DNA of 35,235 nt from an uncultured Chitinophagales bacterium (lineage in GTDB: Bacteria; Bacteroidota; Bacteroidia; Chitinophagales; UBA2359). Position numbers and translations under genes: made by a program. Of this stretch, positions 1 to 7,962 are shown one piece after another. Each line of letters opens with the position of its first letter. The stretch's first letter is position 1. The DNA is taken from the NCBI GenBank assembly GCA_937927195.1, contig CALBCY010000032.1, positions 1 through 35,235 on the forward strand, given 5' to 3'. The notes under the pieces were generated by a model. That model did not search any database. It saw nothing but the letters and a program-made list of their open reading frames with translations, and had not been told where the DNA came from.

Positions 1-1
1 G

Positions 2-829
2 ATCCTTTTTGAAGGTCTACACAGTTGTTTTTATCTGGATCATCCCGCACTAAAAAACAGAAAAAAAATAGTTCGACTACATAATATTGAATGGGATTAT
101 TATCTACAAAGTTCGTATTCAGAATCAATTTTTTGGAAGAAGATATATTTCAAAAGAGAATCCAGCCTATTAAAATTGTTTGAAGCAAAACTTCAGAATG
201 CGGATCTTCTTCTTAGTATTTCACCAAAAGATTTTGAATATTACCAACAAACTTTTAGTGACATTGTAAAATATCTACCTGTGTTTCACCCTCATAATGA
301 GGTGAATATATCAAAAGGCAAAGGAGAATATGCTTTGTACCATGGTAATCTACAGATTAATGAAAATATCCAAGCGGCATTATTTTTATTAAATGAAGTC
401 GTTCCTAAAACAAAGATTCCCTGGAAAATTGCAGGAAAAAATCCAGGAAAAGAAATTTCAGCGGCCTGTCTTAAGCAAAGAGTTGATTTGGTAGAAAATC
501 CATCCGACGAATTAATGACTGACTTAATTTCGAATGCTCAGCTTAACGTAATTCCTAGTTTTCAAGACACAGGAATTAAGCTAAAACTATTGAATGCTTT
601 ATACCGTGGACGTTTCTGTATCGTAAATCCTCCAATGATAGATCAGAACGGTCTAGGTTCCCTATGCAGCATAGCAACAAATGCTTCTGAATTTGCTTCA
701 AAAATAAATGACTTGGCAGATCATGAATTCAGCGATTACTTAATTTCGGACAGGCGTGAAATTTTAAGCAAGAAATTCAATAATGTGCTCAACGCAAAAC
801 ATTTGATCGAATTGATTAAACAATTATAG
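2..829 (+). CDS. Glycosyltransferase, GT-B fold (5' end outside window)
   Basis: The frame is open from base 2 to the TAG at 827-829, so the gene starts upstream of the window and about 275 C-terminal residues are visible. The segment IVRLHNIEWDYY near the start resembles the acceptor-side region of GT-B glycosyltransferases (GT4-like, typically 'RxHNxExxYY'). It is followed by a linker with 'NADLLLSISPKDFEYY', then a second Rossmann-like half with 'YHGNLQINENIQAA', 'KIAGKNPG' and 'NPSDELMTDLISNAQLNVIPSFQDTGIKLK' (shown in parts), the usual place of the nucleotide-sugar site. No signal peptide can be judged. By family it would transfer a sugar to a cell-surface glycan at the cytoplasmic side; the substrate cannot be told. 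The first internal start-like codon (TTG at 176) is not the true start, because homologous sequence continues upstream of it. Confidence 0.75.
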   Translation: MLFEGLHSCFYLDHPALKNRKKIVRLHNIEWDYYLQSSYSESIFWKKIYFKRESSLLKLFEAKLQNADLLLSISPKDFEYYQQTFSDIVKYLPVFHPHNEVNISKGKGEYALYHGNLQINENIQAALFLLNEVVPKTKIPWKIAGKNPGKEISAACLKQRVDLVENPSDELMTDLISNAQLNVIPSFQDTGIKLKLLNALYRGRFCIVNPPMIDQNGLGSLCSIATNASEFASKINDLADHEFSDYLISDRREILSKKFNNVLNAKHLIELIKQL

Positions 830-1003
830 GTTTATCTCAAAAGCCACAGATCCATTAAAAATAACTTTAGTTTTATTTTATGCGGTAGTTCTTTTAACAA
901 AATGATAAATTAGTGGTCAAATATATTCTAGAACGATGGAAAAGGAAAAGTCCTCTCAATTTTCTAGAGTAATACATTTTAATTTTTCATAAAACACCAT
1001 ACA

Positions 1004-2677
1004 ATGAATAAAAATATTTACTACTTGGCATTTTTTGCAATGCTGTCCGCTTGGATGGTCTTTGGACAAATGAGTCATGCCCAAAATTTTGACAAAGGAT
1101 TTCCAGTTAAAGTTAGCGCTCCCTATAAAGTAATTGACGCTAGCGAAAAACAATACTTTTCATACGAAAATCATGTTCTTGCTGTAAAAGCTGGTCGTGG
1201 TGTGGTAAATCTCCAGTTGTTTGATGGTGCAAAACTAACAGAAACAAATCGCGAGGAGTATGATGATTTTGAGAAAGAATTTTCTTTTGAGGACTTGATT
1301 CAAATGAATGATAAAGTGTACCTTTTTTATTCTGTTTGGGACAAACCAAATGGAAATGAGCAACTTTTTTCTCGCCAAATAGACATCACAACTGGTAAAT
1401 TTACGGAAAAGGGAAAATTGATTATCAAAACAAATGAAAAACTGACCGGGTCTGCCATCGCAACAATTGGCTTCTGGTCGGCTGGTGTTAAAGACAAATT
1501 CGGATTTGTTAAGTCTTTCGATGAAAACAAATTACTGATCAATTATAGATTCAAACCACAAGAAAGAGACGATTCGAAAAGTAAGGATAAGATTGGGATG
1601 CATGTTTTCGACGTAAATCTAAACGAAGAATGGTCGAATATCGTTACGATGCCTTATACGGAACAAGAGATGGACAATTGGGATTATGCAATTGATTCTG
1701 ATGGCAATTCCTATATAGTTGCAAAGGTTTTTAGTGAACCGAAAAAAGGAAAAAGAGGCCCTTCAAGCATGGACGATTCTAAATACCATGTTGAAATTTT
1801 GCGCTTCTCAAATGGATCTGAAACCGTAGAAAAATCTAAAGTGAACATTGGAGAAAAGTTGATCACCGATATCAAAATGTTCGAAGGAACTGAAGGCAAT
1901 ATTGTTTGTGCAGGTTATTACAGCGATAGAAGAAAGACGCATGGGGTCGATGGAGTATTTACATTTAAAGTAAAACAGCAAGGAGAGATTTATGATGTAA
2001 ATGAATATGAAATTCCTGTTTCAGTCATAAATAAATTCATGAACCCTCGTGCTCAAGCAAGATTAAAAAAGAAAGACAGCAAAAAAGACAATGTCGGATT
2101 TTCTCACTTAAAATTGCGAAATATGGCTATCGGAACAGATGGCAGTATCATGCTTTCAGGAGAACAATATTATGTGGTTAGAAGAACTGATTCTCAAGGA
2201 AGAACAACCTATACTTATTATTACAATGATATCCTTGCTACGATGATTGGCCCTGATGGAGAATTGTCTTACATGACAAAATTGGCCAAGAGACAAATGT
2301 CAAGAGGTGGATCGAGCATGGGTCTTGGAATTTCATTCGGACCAAGTGGAACTGCTGATCTAGGATTCCGTTATTTGAATATTGACGATGGGCATTACTA
2401 CTATTTCCTTGACAATGTCAAAAACATGGACTTAGCTGAAAATGAAAATCCAGCCTACCATACTGGTGGCGCTGGCGGGTACTTGACTGCTTATAGAATT
2501 GATGAAAAATCAGGAAAGGTAACTAAGCATTCTATTTTAGATACAAGGAAAGTTAAGAACTTTGCAATCTCGCAGTTCAGTACAAATCGCATGGTTTCTT
2601 TTCAAGACCAATCGCTTATTTTTGAAGCCTACAAAAAGAAAAAGGAAGATGTTTTGATTAAAGTATCTGTTGATTAG
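1004..2677 (+). CDS. Exported protein of unknown function (557 aa)
   Basis: Starts with ATG at 1004; residues 1-26 form a signal peptide (MNKN, hydrophobic YLAFFAMLSAWMVFG, then a cleavage region near SHAQ-N). The mature part is about 530 residues, rich in short beta-strand-like segments with alternating charged and aromatic residues (for example 'DKVYLFYSVWDK', 'GNSYIVAKVFSEPKKGKRG', 'DGSIMLSGEQYYVV'). This suggests a beta-propeller-like or all-beta periplasmic or surface protein. There is no lipobox, no obvious T9SS tail and no catalytic motif that I recognise. It stands alone, with 174 bp upstream and a strong intrinsic terminator about 45 bp after its stop. I do not recognise the family. 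Confidence 0.8.
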   Translation: MNKNIYYLAFFAMLSAWMVFGQMSHAQNFDKGFPVKVSAPYKVIDASEKQYFSYENHVLAVKAGRGVVNLQLFDGAKLTETNREEYDDFEKEFSFEDLIQMNDKVYLFYSVWDKPNGNEQLFSRQIDITTGKFTEKGKLIIKTNEKLTGSAIATIGFWSAGVKDKFGFVKSFDENKLLINYRFKPQERDDSKSKDKIGMHVFDVNLNEEWSNIVTMPYTEQEMDNWDYAIDSDGNSYIVAKVFSEPKKGKRGPSSMDDSKYHVEILRFSNGSETVEKSKVNIGEKLITDIKMFEGTEGNIVCAGYYSDRRKTHGVDGVFTFKVKQQGEIYDVNEYEIPVSVINKFMNPRAQARLKKKDSKKDNVGFSHLKLRNMAIGTDGSIMLSGEQYYVVRRTDSQGRTTYTYYYNDILATMIGPDGELSYMTKLAKRQMSRGGSSMGLGISFGPSGTADLGFRYLNIDDGHYYYFLDNVKNMDLAENENPAYHTGGAGGYLTAYRIDEKSGKVTKHSILDTRKVKNFAISQFSTNRMVSFQDQSLIFEAYKKKKEDVLIKVSVD

Positions 2678-2719
2678 AACCCAATTTTATCATTCAATTT
2701 TGGCAAATTAAATATTACA

Positions 2720-2757
2720 AAAGCTGCATTTCTCGCAAGGAAGTGCAGCTTTTTTTA
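2720..2757 (+). terminator. Rho-independent terminator after the 557-aa gene
   Basis: Inverted repeat AAGCTGCA ... TGCAGCTT with an imperfect inner extension (TTTCTCGCAAGGAAG loop region), followed directly by a T-run. It lies about 45 bp after the stop codon at 2677. Confidence 0.8.
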
Positions 2758-2810
2758 TTGTATGATTCCAGATTGATTAGCGTGATTGCTAATCTAAATT
2801 TCCTTTTCTT

Positions 2811-2964
2811 GGGCGCGCCGGCTTTCAGCCGTCAGGCTATCCATTGCAATGAAAGCATTCAAAAAAAAGAATCACTATGCTGCGGTGGCTTCCTTTGGTC
2901 GCCTCCTCGCTATAGTTCTTCTAATTTTTTTTCAAACTTTCATTTTCATTGCTATCCTTCGCGC
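2811..2964. repeat. Bacteroidota-type interspersed palindromic repeat (about 154 bp)
   Basis: The element begins GGGCGCGCCGGC, contains a short palindrome CGGCTTTCAGCCG, then GGCTATCC, and ends GCTATCCTTCGCGC. An internal inverted pair, GCAATGAAA (about 2846-2854) and TTTCATTGC (about 2943-2952, imperfect spacing), brackets a central GCGGTGGCTTCCTTTGGTCG segment. Much higher GC than the flanks. From memory of the phylum, elements with the 'GGGCG..GGGCTATCC...GC' architecture recur between genes in many Bacteroidota genomes; no other copy is in this window. The open frames across it are shadows. Confidence 0.5.
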
Positions 2965-2983
2965 AAAACCTTCGCTAGAAGCA

Positions 2984-3295
2984 TCAAATTTCAATAAGAA
3001 TCAAATCACTAAGAATCAAATCAGTTTCATCTAACTTGGCCACCAACTGCTCTTTACCATCAATGATGAATTTGCTTCCTCCTAATCCTGTCAATTCTTT
3101 ATTCAATGTATTCGCCGAATTAAGGTTCACAATCGAAACGTTCAACTTCTCGAAAACACCGATATAACTGCTGGGCCCAATGTGATTTACATTTTGGGAA
3201 TCGCTGTTCCACTTGATACAACTTGACTAAACAATTAAATTTAAGTCTAAACCTTCGTTTTTAAAATCTCTCAACAAATCAGATTGATCCAATTT
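2984..3295 (-). pseudogene. Decayed gene fragment, repeated-domain protein
   Basis: The minus-strand frame ending at the TGA (2984-2986) is protein-like: '...SYIGVFEKLNVSIVNLN', then 'ANTLNKELTGLGGSKFIIDG', 'KEQLVAKLDETDLI'. An in-frame TAG (3227-3229) interrupts it, and the same frame continues upstream as 'KLDQSDLLRDFKNEGLDLN' before a further stop near 3296. There is no ATG start. 'KLDETDLI' and 'KLDQSDLL' look like the same position of two tandem domains, so this may be the worn-down tail of a repeated-domain protein. It lies just downstream of the 681-aa gene on the same strand. A loose resemblance to the C-terminal strand region of nitrilase-type proteins is too weak to name it. Confidence 0.45.
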
Positions 3296-3331
3296 TTACA
3301 CTTATTTATCAAAAATAAATTTCACCCATCA

Positions 3332-5377
3332 CTACATTCCACGGTTCTTTTCCCATCCATCCCCTTCCGCGCTCGTAGACTCCTTTCCTCTAGCTTTTAT
3401 TACCTTTCTTCTTCCTCTCATTCCAAGATTTAACAAAGGAATGTCAACTGCCAAGAACCCCGTAAATCGGAAGGAGGTTGCCGAGTTAAAATCCAATTCA
3501 AATGGGCCTTTGATGTTTCGAAGGCTGGGTGTGTATTGACCGCCAAATCCTATAGAAATTGGGCTTTTCCGGAATCCTCGAATCAGAAAAACTCCAGGTG
3601 AAATAAAATGTTCAAATCTGATCTTCGGGGCACGTTCAACACTGTAATTGTCATCTGCAGGTGATTTAAATCTGTATCCTGCGATTGCACCTAAATCAAA
3701 AGCAGAAATGAATAAAGATGTAGAACCCCTCATAACATCTTCCGTTCCTCGACTGATGCTCAAATCAACGCCAACAGGCAAAAATGGACCGACGTATGGA
3801 GCGCCTTGATCAAAGAAATTAGTTCGGTTGTCTAAAAATTCCATTCCTCCATTTACACCCAAATAGGCATTTAAAGAAGCAGAGAAACGAACCGTTCTTT
3901 TTATTTTATAACTGCCATGAGGTAGGATCGCGTTTTCCAAGATTATTTTTGCTGCTGCTGAATTTTGGGATTGAGCTATATCAGCAGCGAGCACAACATA
4001 TTTGACTAACTCTGTAGGAATGTCGGCTTCTATTTCATCAGAATAATTTTCAAGAGTCATCAAAACTGCCAAGGCTGCGTCTCCATAATTTCTAAATTTG
4101 ATGGCATTGTAAAAACGAAGCATTTGAGAGACAATTTCTATACTTTTGATAATTTTGGAATCATCCAAATTTACTCCTGGCAGATCTTTGAACTCCATAA
4201 AAAGTGGCAACAAATCTCCAACCAATTCTAAAGGGCCATATTCAGGAGTTTCTGTATTTGGTACATTTACATTCCTTTGTGTAGAACCAAAATCATCGCG
4301 AAGGCCAATGCCCATGAAATCATCGGATCCCAAACTAGAATTGATTTGATTTATTTTATCACGAACTTGTTCGTATTTATTAATCACACTGTTGGTGAAC
4401 CAAAAAATCTCATCAACATTTCTTGTTAAATTACCAAAGCCTACTTTATTAAATGATCCATTATAATCTGGGTTGTTGTACAACAAACTTACATAATATT
4501 GAGAACCAAAAAGATTCAAAGGCATAGAGCTGGTTCTAATCCATTCCATATTATCTATGCTCATCAGGCTCTTAGACATACCAGAAAGCAAGTTCAAAAA
4601 ATGATCAGCCTCATTGGAATTCAACTTCATTTCAGGACCCAATCCATTCATAATCATTTCAAGAGAGTTGCCACCATTAATTTGAGCATAAACATCATTC
4701 ATGGCATTTTGAATACTGTATTCACTGGTAGATTTGTAGCAATCCGGAATGATCATTTGATCTATTTTGGCATACATTCCTTCTAGGTCATTTTTAAATG
4801 CGCTGACCATAGTATTGCCAAAACTTAAGTTCAAATTGTTTCGGCTATTTTTTGCCAGCATATAAAAATGTGGTAAGAACTCACTAACACTTGGAGGATT
4901 TCTTTTTATTCCACAATCAAACTCTATGATCAATTTTTCTGTCAACATTTTTCTGGCAGCGCGATCAAAATAAGCCATCGCCAGTTCTTCTTGCGCGCGT
5001 TCTATAATCACATCCGTAAAAGCAAACAGAAACTCTTCTTGTGACAGAATAGGGTTTAAAAAAGCGCCGATGCCTCCAATCAGGCCACCTACAACATTTC
5101 CTTCTAATAGATCTGGTTCCACAGCTTTGATGCCTGCTCGTAAAAAAGATTCAAATTCATTGATTATTTGTTGACTCCTGAAGCCATCGCTTGCCAATGG
5201 ATTCTTAGCGAAATCATACAGCTCTGCAAAACGGGTTTTGTTATCAGGATTTGATAGAATCTGAGCTCGATTGTTCTGAATTTCCAATGCATAATAATAT
5301 TCATTTTGGCTGTAAACATTTCCAAAACAGAATGACCACATAAAAAAAACGAGAATAAAATATTTCATTTGGCGCAT
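3332..5377 (-). CDS. Exported protein of unknown function (681 aa), possible beta-barrel C-terminus
   Basis: The signal peptide (hydrophobic FILVFFMWSFCFGNV, cleavage near YSQ-N) marks it as exported. Residues about 25-480 look mostly helical, with 'ALEIQNNRAQIL', 'FDRAARKMLTEKLIIEFDCG' and 'IIPDCYKS' in order. The last 180 residues switch to glycine- and aromatic-rich alternating strands ('ASLNAYLGVNGGMEFLD', 'GVDLSISRGTEDV', 'GAIAGYRFKS', 'PISIGFGGQYTPSLRN', 'FRFTGFLAVDIPLL'), as in small outer-membrane barrels. The protein ends in a basic tail (RGRRKVIKARGK). Two starts are close together (ATG at 5377 or 5368). I recognise no named family; outer-membrane location is inferred from strand pattern only. 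Confidence 0.75.
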   Translation of the reverse strand: MRQMKYFILVFFMWSFCFGNVYSQNEYYYALEIQNNRAQILSNPDNKTRFAELYDFAKNPLASDGFRSQQIINEFESFLRAGIKAVEPDLLEGNVVGGLIGGIGAFLNPILSQEEFLFAFTDVIIERAQEELAMAYFDRAARKMLTEKLIIEFDCGIKRNPPSVSEFLPHFYMLAKNSRNNLNLSFGNTMVSAFKNDLEGMYAKIDQMIIPDCYKSTSEYSIQNAMNDVYAQINGGNSLEMIMNGLGPEMKLNSNEADHFLNLLSGMSKSLMSIDNMEWIRTSSMPLNLFGSQYYVSLLYNNPDYNGSFNKVGFGNLTRNVDEIFWFTNSVINKYEQVRDKINQINSSLGSDDFMGIGLRDDFGSTQRNVNVPNTETPEYGPLELVGDLLPLFMEFKDLPGVNLDDSKIIKSIEIVSQMLRFYNAIKFRNYGDAALAVLMTLENYSDEIEADIPTELVKYVVLAADIAQSQNSAAAKIILENAILPHGSYKIKRTVRFSASLNAYLGVNGGMEFLDNRTNFFDQGAPYVGPFLPVGVDLSISRGTEDVMRGSTSLFISAFDLGAIAGYRFKSPADDNYSVERAPKIRFEHFISPGVFLIRGFRKSPISIGFGGQYTPSLRNIKGPFELDFNSATSFRFTGFLAVDIPLLNLGMRGRRKVIKARGKESTSAEGDGWEKNRGM

Positions 5378-5397
5378 AAAATGATTTTCATTAAAGA

Positions 5398-5421
5398 GTA
5401 CTTGTGTTAAGTAACAAGTAC
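5398..5421. repeat. Palindrome upstream of the 681-aa gene
   Basis: GTACTTGT and ACAAGTAC separated by 8 bases, a perfect 8-bp inverted repeat, about 20 bp upstream of the start at 5377. A looser AGTACAAAG motif follows (5430s). It could be an operator or a leader hairpin for the minus-strand gene; no partner regulator is identifiable. Confidence 0.4.
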
Positions 5422-5520
5422 AAAGTATTTAGTACAAAGACACCTAAATTTTGAAGGACACAATAAATCGCATTGTCTCCAATATATTCGCTAATCACAA
5501 TTCAACATTCCTAGGTCAAA

Positions 5521-5964
5521 CTATAAGATTACCAATTCAACATTCCCTTGACATTCCCTGAACCTGAAAAAGCCATTGACTCCTTTTTGTGGTTCATAAA
5601 GGTACAGACCATTGTGTCGAGTCAAGACCCAATTAGTAGCATGGTATTCGTTTACCCAGCTGAAGTCTCCCCAGATTATGCCAACTGCCCAAGAATGTTT
5701 TTTCATGGCCACACTTCGATTGTAAATGCTCACATGTCCCTTTAAAACATAAGTATAGTCATCGCAGTCGAAACCTTCTGTCCCATGAACAGGATTGTTT
5801 GTAGCGACTGTAATCTGGTAAATTCTAATGTAATTTTTAAACTCGGCAAGTGTTGGCAAATAGTACTTTTTATCTGCAAAACCAAGAAAGTGGTTTGGCA
5901 AGGCCAACTTATTTCGTAAAGCAAATTCTATTTTCTCTTTGATGCCTCTTTTCTCAAGATACAT
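5521..5964 (-). CDS. Small papain-like / transglutaminase-like protein (147 aa)
   Basis: The order of conserved residues fits a papain-fold cysteine hydrolase: GFDCDDYTYVLKG (Cys at about 65, next to two Asp), then 'HSWAVGIIWG', then 'NEYHATNWVLT' (His at about 109) and 'LYLYEPQKG' (Glu at about 127). This C-DD ... H-x-x-N-W ... EPQ pattern is what I know from small lectin-associated (MOA C-terminal-like) and phage-type papain-like domains; bacterial transglutaminase-like proteins are the alternative. No signal peptide is visible, so it probably acts in the cytoplasm. Stand-alone gene on the minus strand, between the 681-aa gene and a cold-shock gene. A 13-bp direct repeat (AATTCAACATTCC, at about 5499 and 5534) straddles its stop codon, suggesting a small local duplication at the 3' end. 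Confidence 0.6.
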   Translation of the reverse strand: MYLEKRGIKEKIEFALRNKLALPNHFLGFADKKYYLPTLAEFKNYIRIYQITVATNNPVHGTEGFDCDDYTYVLKGHVSIYNRSVAMKKHSWAVGIIWGDFSWVNEYHATNWVLTRHNGLYLYEPQKGVNGFFRFRECQGNVELVIL

Positions 5965-6176
5965 ACGTTGGAATTGAAAGGGTTTCTGAACACATTAACA
6001 ATTCAAGATATAGAAAAAATTAGAATTTTTATAATTTGATGAGTGGTATATGTACTTGATAATTCGAAGTCAAGAATGGATTAGTGCTCTTCATAAAATA
6101 ACAATCAGTTCATTTTTGCAGCATTAAATGTGGATCTGATTTTTTCAAGAATGAACTATGAGAATGAACTAAATGC

Positions 6177-6210
6177 AAAAAAGCCCATCAACAAGTTGAT
6201 GGGCTTTTAT
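6177..6210 (-). terminator. Terminator of the cold-shock gene
   Basis: AGCCCATCAAC and GTTGATGGGCT form an 11-bp perfect stem with a two-base loop, flanked by A-runs on one side and T-runs on the other, so it can act in both directions. It lies about 26 bp beyond the stop of the minus-strand cold-shock gene. Confidence 0.85.
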
Positions 6211-6235
6211 TATTTTAGATTTTTAAACGTTTGTA

Positions 6236-6430
6236 TTATGTCAAAGTAACATTTACTGCGTTTAATCCTTTTTTTCCTTCTTCAACCTCATAAGAGACTT
6301 TGTCTCCTTCTGTGATTGTAAGACCATTTAATCCGTTTACGTGAACGAAAACATCTTTTCCACCGTCGTCTGGTGTGATGAATCCGAATCCTTTACTTTC
6401 GTTGAAAAACTTTACTGTACCGTTACTCAT
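6236..6430 (-). CDS. Cold-shock domain protein, CspA family (64 aa)
   Basis: A complete single cold-shock domain. '[20 protein letters not shown]' carries the RNP1-type KGFGFI, and 'KDVFVHV' is the RNP2-type motif; the length of 64 aa is normal for the family. These proteins bind single-stranded RNA and DNA and melt RNA structure in the cytoplasm. It is monocistronic: its own promoter box lies about 60 bp upstream and its own terminator 26 bp downstream. The leader is long (about 55 nt from the predicted start site), which is common for genes regulated through mRNA structure, though no specific cold box was identified. Confidence 0.95.
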   Translation of the reverse strand: MSNGTVKFFNESKGFGFITPDDGGKDVFVHVNGLNGLTITEGDKVSYEVEEGKKGLNAVNVTLT

Positions 6431-6490
6431 TGTTATATTATTATAAATTGTAAAAAAGTGAGATGTTAATTTTTTATCTCAAATAAAGCA

Positions 6491-6498
6491 CAAATATA
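6491..6498 (-). promoter_or_regulatory. Promoter -7 box of the cold-shock gene
   Basis: On the minus strand the sequence reads TATATTTG, an exact match to the Bacteroidota -7 consensus TAnnTTTG, 61 bp upstream of the ATG at 6430. A clear -33 TTTG box is not obvious. Confidence 0.55.
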
Positions 6499-6707
6499 CA
6501 GTATTAAATCCATAAATATTCATTTATTTTCTCAAAACCCGGTTTACCGCTATTCAAACACCTGCTTCTAATCCCTGATTTATGGAAGGTTTCGTAGGAA
6601 TTTGATTGTATAAATGCTCTAATGATCCAGCTGAAATATCTATTTTTTATCAATTTTAAAGACAGTTTCTTATAGATTTTAAGAGAAAGAGCTCATTCTC
6701 AATGCGC

Positions 6708-7709
6708 CTAATCAAGTTTATCCGCTTTAAAATCTTGAAAGGTATTGCCGTCGTATTTATAAACTCCATTCAATGTCCCCCACCATATATTTCCATTTGA
6801 ATCTTCCAATATCCCAAAATACATTCCAGCTTCTGCTTTTATTTCTGTTACTTTTGGTTCTAAATTATCAATTGTTGTAACATCATATCTAGATAAAGCC
6901 CAACCCGAATATTTAGCACTATTTGAACTGGTCCAAATGTTACCAATTTCATCCTCATAGATGTATCCAATAAAATCCTTTGTAAAATTTTTAAACTCAT
7001 TATCTCTGTAACGCCAAAGCCCATCATTGCCACCTAGCCAAACATTACCCTTCTTATCCTCAATAATATGTCGGACATTCTGAAAGGTATGCCCTTCTGT
7101 ATTTTTAATCTTTGTAAATGAATTTCCATCATAAAAACAAGCATCTTCTCCTGTTCCAAACCAGAACCTTCCAGTTTCATCTTCAAGGATTGAATTGACA
7201 TCATTATTGCATAAGCCTTCTTTGCTTGTAAAATTTCGAAAGGATTTCCCATCATAACAACTTGCTCCACCTAAAGTAGCGAACCAAATATTGCCCTTTT
7301 TATCTTCATAAATATAAGTTACACTATTGTCCGCAAGCCCATCATTTATGGTGAAATTTCGAAAGGATTTACCATCATAATGGTAAACTCCTGAGCCTAT
7401 GGATCCAAACCAAAAATTTCCATTTCTATCTTCTAAAACAGAAAAGAAACGACTCAAACTTAGCTCACTGGTAATATTGGTAAAAGAATGACCATCGTAT
7501 TTTATCATTCCCTCCCAAGTAGCAAACCAAACATGACCCTGTCTATCTTGTTTGATCGTGCGCGTGATCTGCTTTGGGCTGTTGGTAAAATCTATTTTTG
7601 ATTCAGAACTGATTTTATCTTTAGGAAGTTCCGTTTTACTTTGCCATTGGCATGAATGAAATAAAATTGCAGGCAAAAACAGCATAAACAATTGTCTATA
7701 TTTCTTCAT
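6708..7709 (-). CDS. Seven-bladed Reg_prop beta-propeller lipoprotein (333 aa)
   Basis: An N-terminal lipoprotein signal (MKKYRQLFMLFLPAILFHSC) with the lipid-bearing Cys at residue 20. The rest is seven Reg_prop repeats: each has 'EDxxGNxWFGT..G...YDGxSFxNFT', with W-F/W-G cores such as 'GHVWFATWEG', 'GNFWFGSIGSG', 'GNIWFATLGG', 'GRFWFGTGED', 'GNVWLGGNDG', 'GNIWTSSNSA' and 'GNIWWGTLNG'. This repeat is best known as the periplasmic sensor of hybrid two-component systems, but here no membrane helix, histidine kinase or regulator follows, so the protein is a free propeller anchored to a membrane, probably binding a ligand or a partner. It is a single gene on the minus strand. Confidence 0.88.
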   Translation of the reverse strand: MKKYRQLFMLFLPAILFHSCQWQSKTELPKDKISSESKIDFTNSPKQITRTIKQDRQGHVWFATWEGMIKYDGHSFTNITSELSLSRFFSVLEDRNGNFWFGSIGSGVYHYDGKSFRNFTINDGLADNSVTYIYEDKKGNIWFATLGGASCYDGKSFRNFTSKEGLCNNDVNSILEDETGRFWFGTGEDACFYDGNSFTKIKNTEGHTFQNVRHIIEDKKGNVWLGGNDGLWRYRDNEFKNFTKDFIGYIYEDEIGNIWTSSNSAKYSGWALSRYDVTTIDNLEPKVTEIKAEAGMYFGILEDSNGNIWWGTLNGVYKYDGNTFQDFKADKLD

Positions 7710-7779
7710 TTTCTCCCTTTTTATTCGCCGTATTTATTATCGAGCTCAATCCGATAGAGAAATGCCTTACTTAAACAGG

Positions 7780-7787
7780 CAAAATTA
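7780..7787 (-). promoter_or_regulatory. Possible -7 box of the Reg_prop gene
   Basis: Minus-strand TAATTTTG matches TAnnTTTG, 71 bp upstream of the ATG at 7709. No -33 TTG lies at the expected 17-21 bp, so this is a tentative site. Confidence 0.3.
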
Positions 7788-7849
7788 TCATCCTTGCATG
7801 GAATTCATTGGAAGCAATTCTCAAACAATAATCTTATTGCAGATTTATT

Positions 7850-7891
7850 CTATTTGAATTCATCTATTTGAACTGATCTATTTGAACTCAA
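7850..7891. repeat. 14-bp tandem repeat, three copies
   Basis: CTATTTGAATTCAT, CTATTTGAACTGAT and CTATTTGAACTCAA follow each other without spacers between the Reg_prop start and the parE stop. This is simple tandem duplication in non-coding DNA; the TATTTGAA core resembles a shortened -7 box, but no + strand gene follows. Confidence 0.6.
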
Positions 7892-7962
7892 ATGAATTAA
7901 ATGCTCGCAATTTCAAAAAAAGAGATGAAAGAGACAGAACTTATTTGACAATCTATTAACCT

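Noticed and set aside
2743-3034. Two plus-strand open frames of 84 and 61 codons
   Set aside because: They overlie the terminator, the interspersed GC-rich repeat and the antisense of a gene relic. Their products show no domain or signal features.
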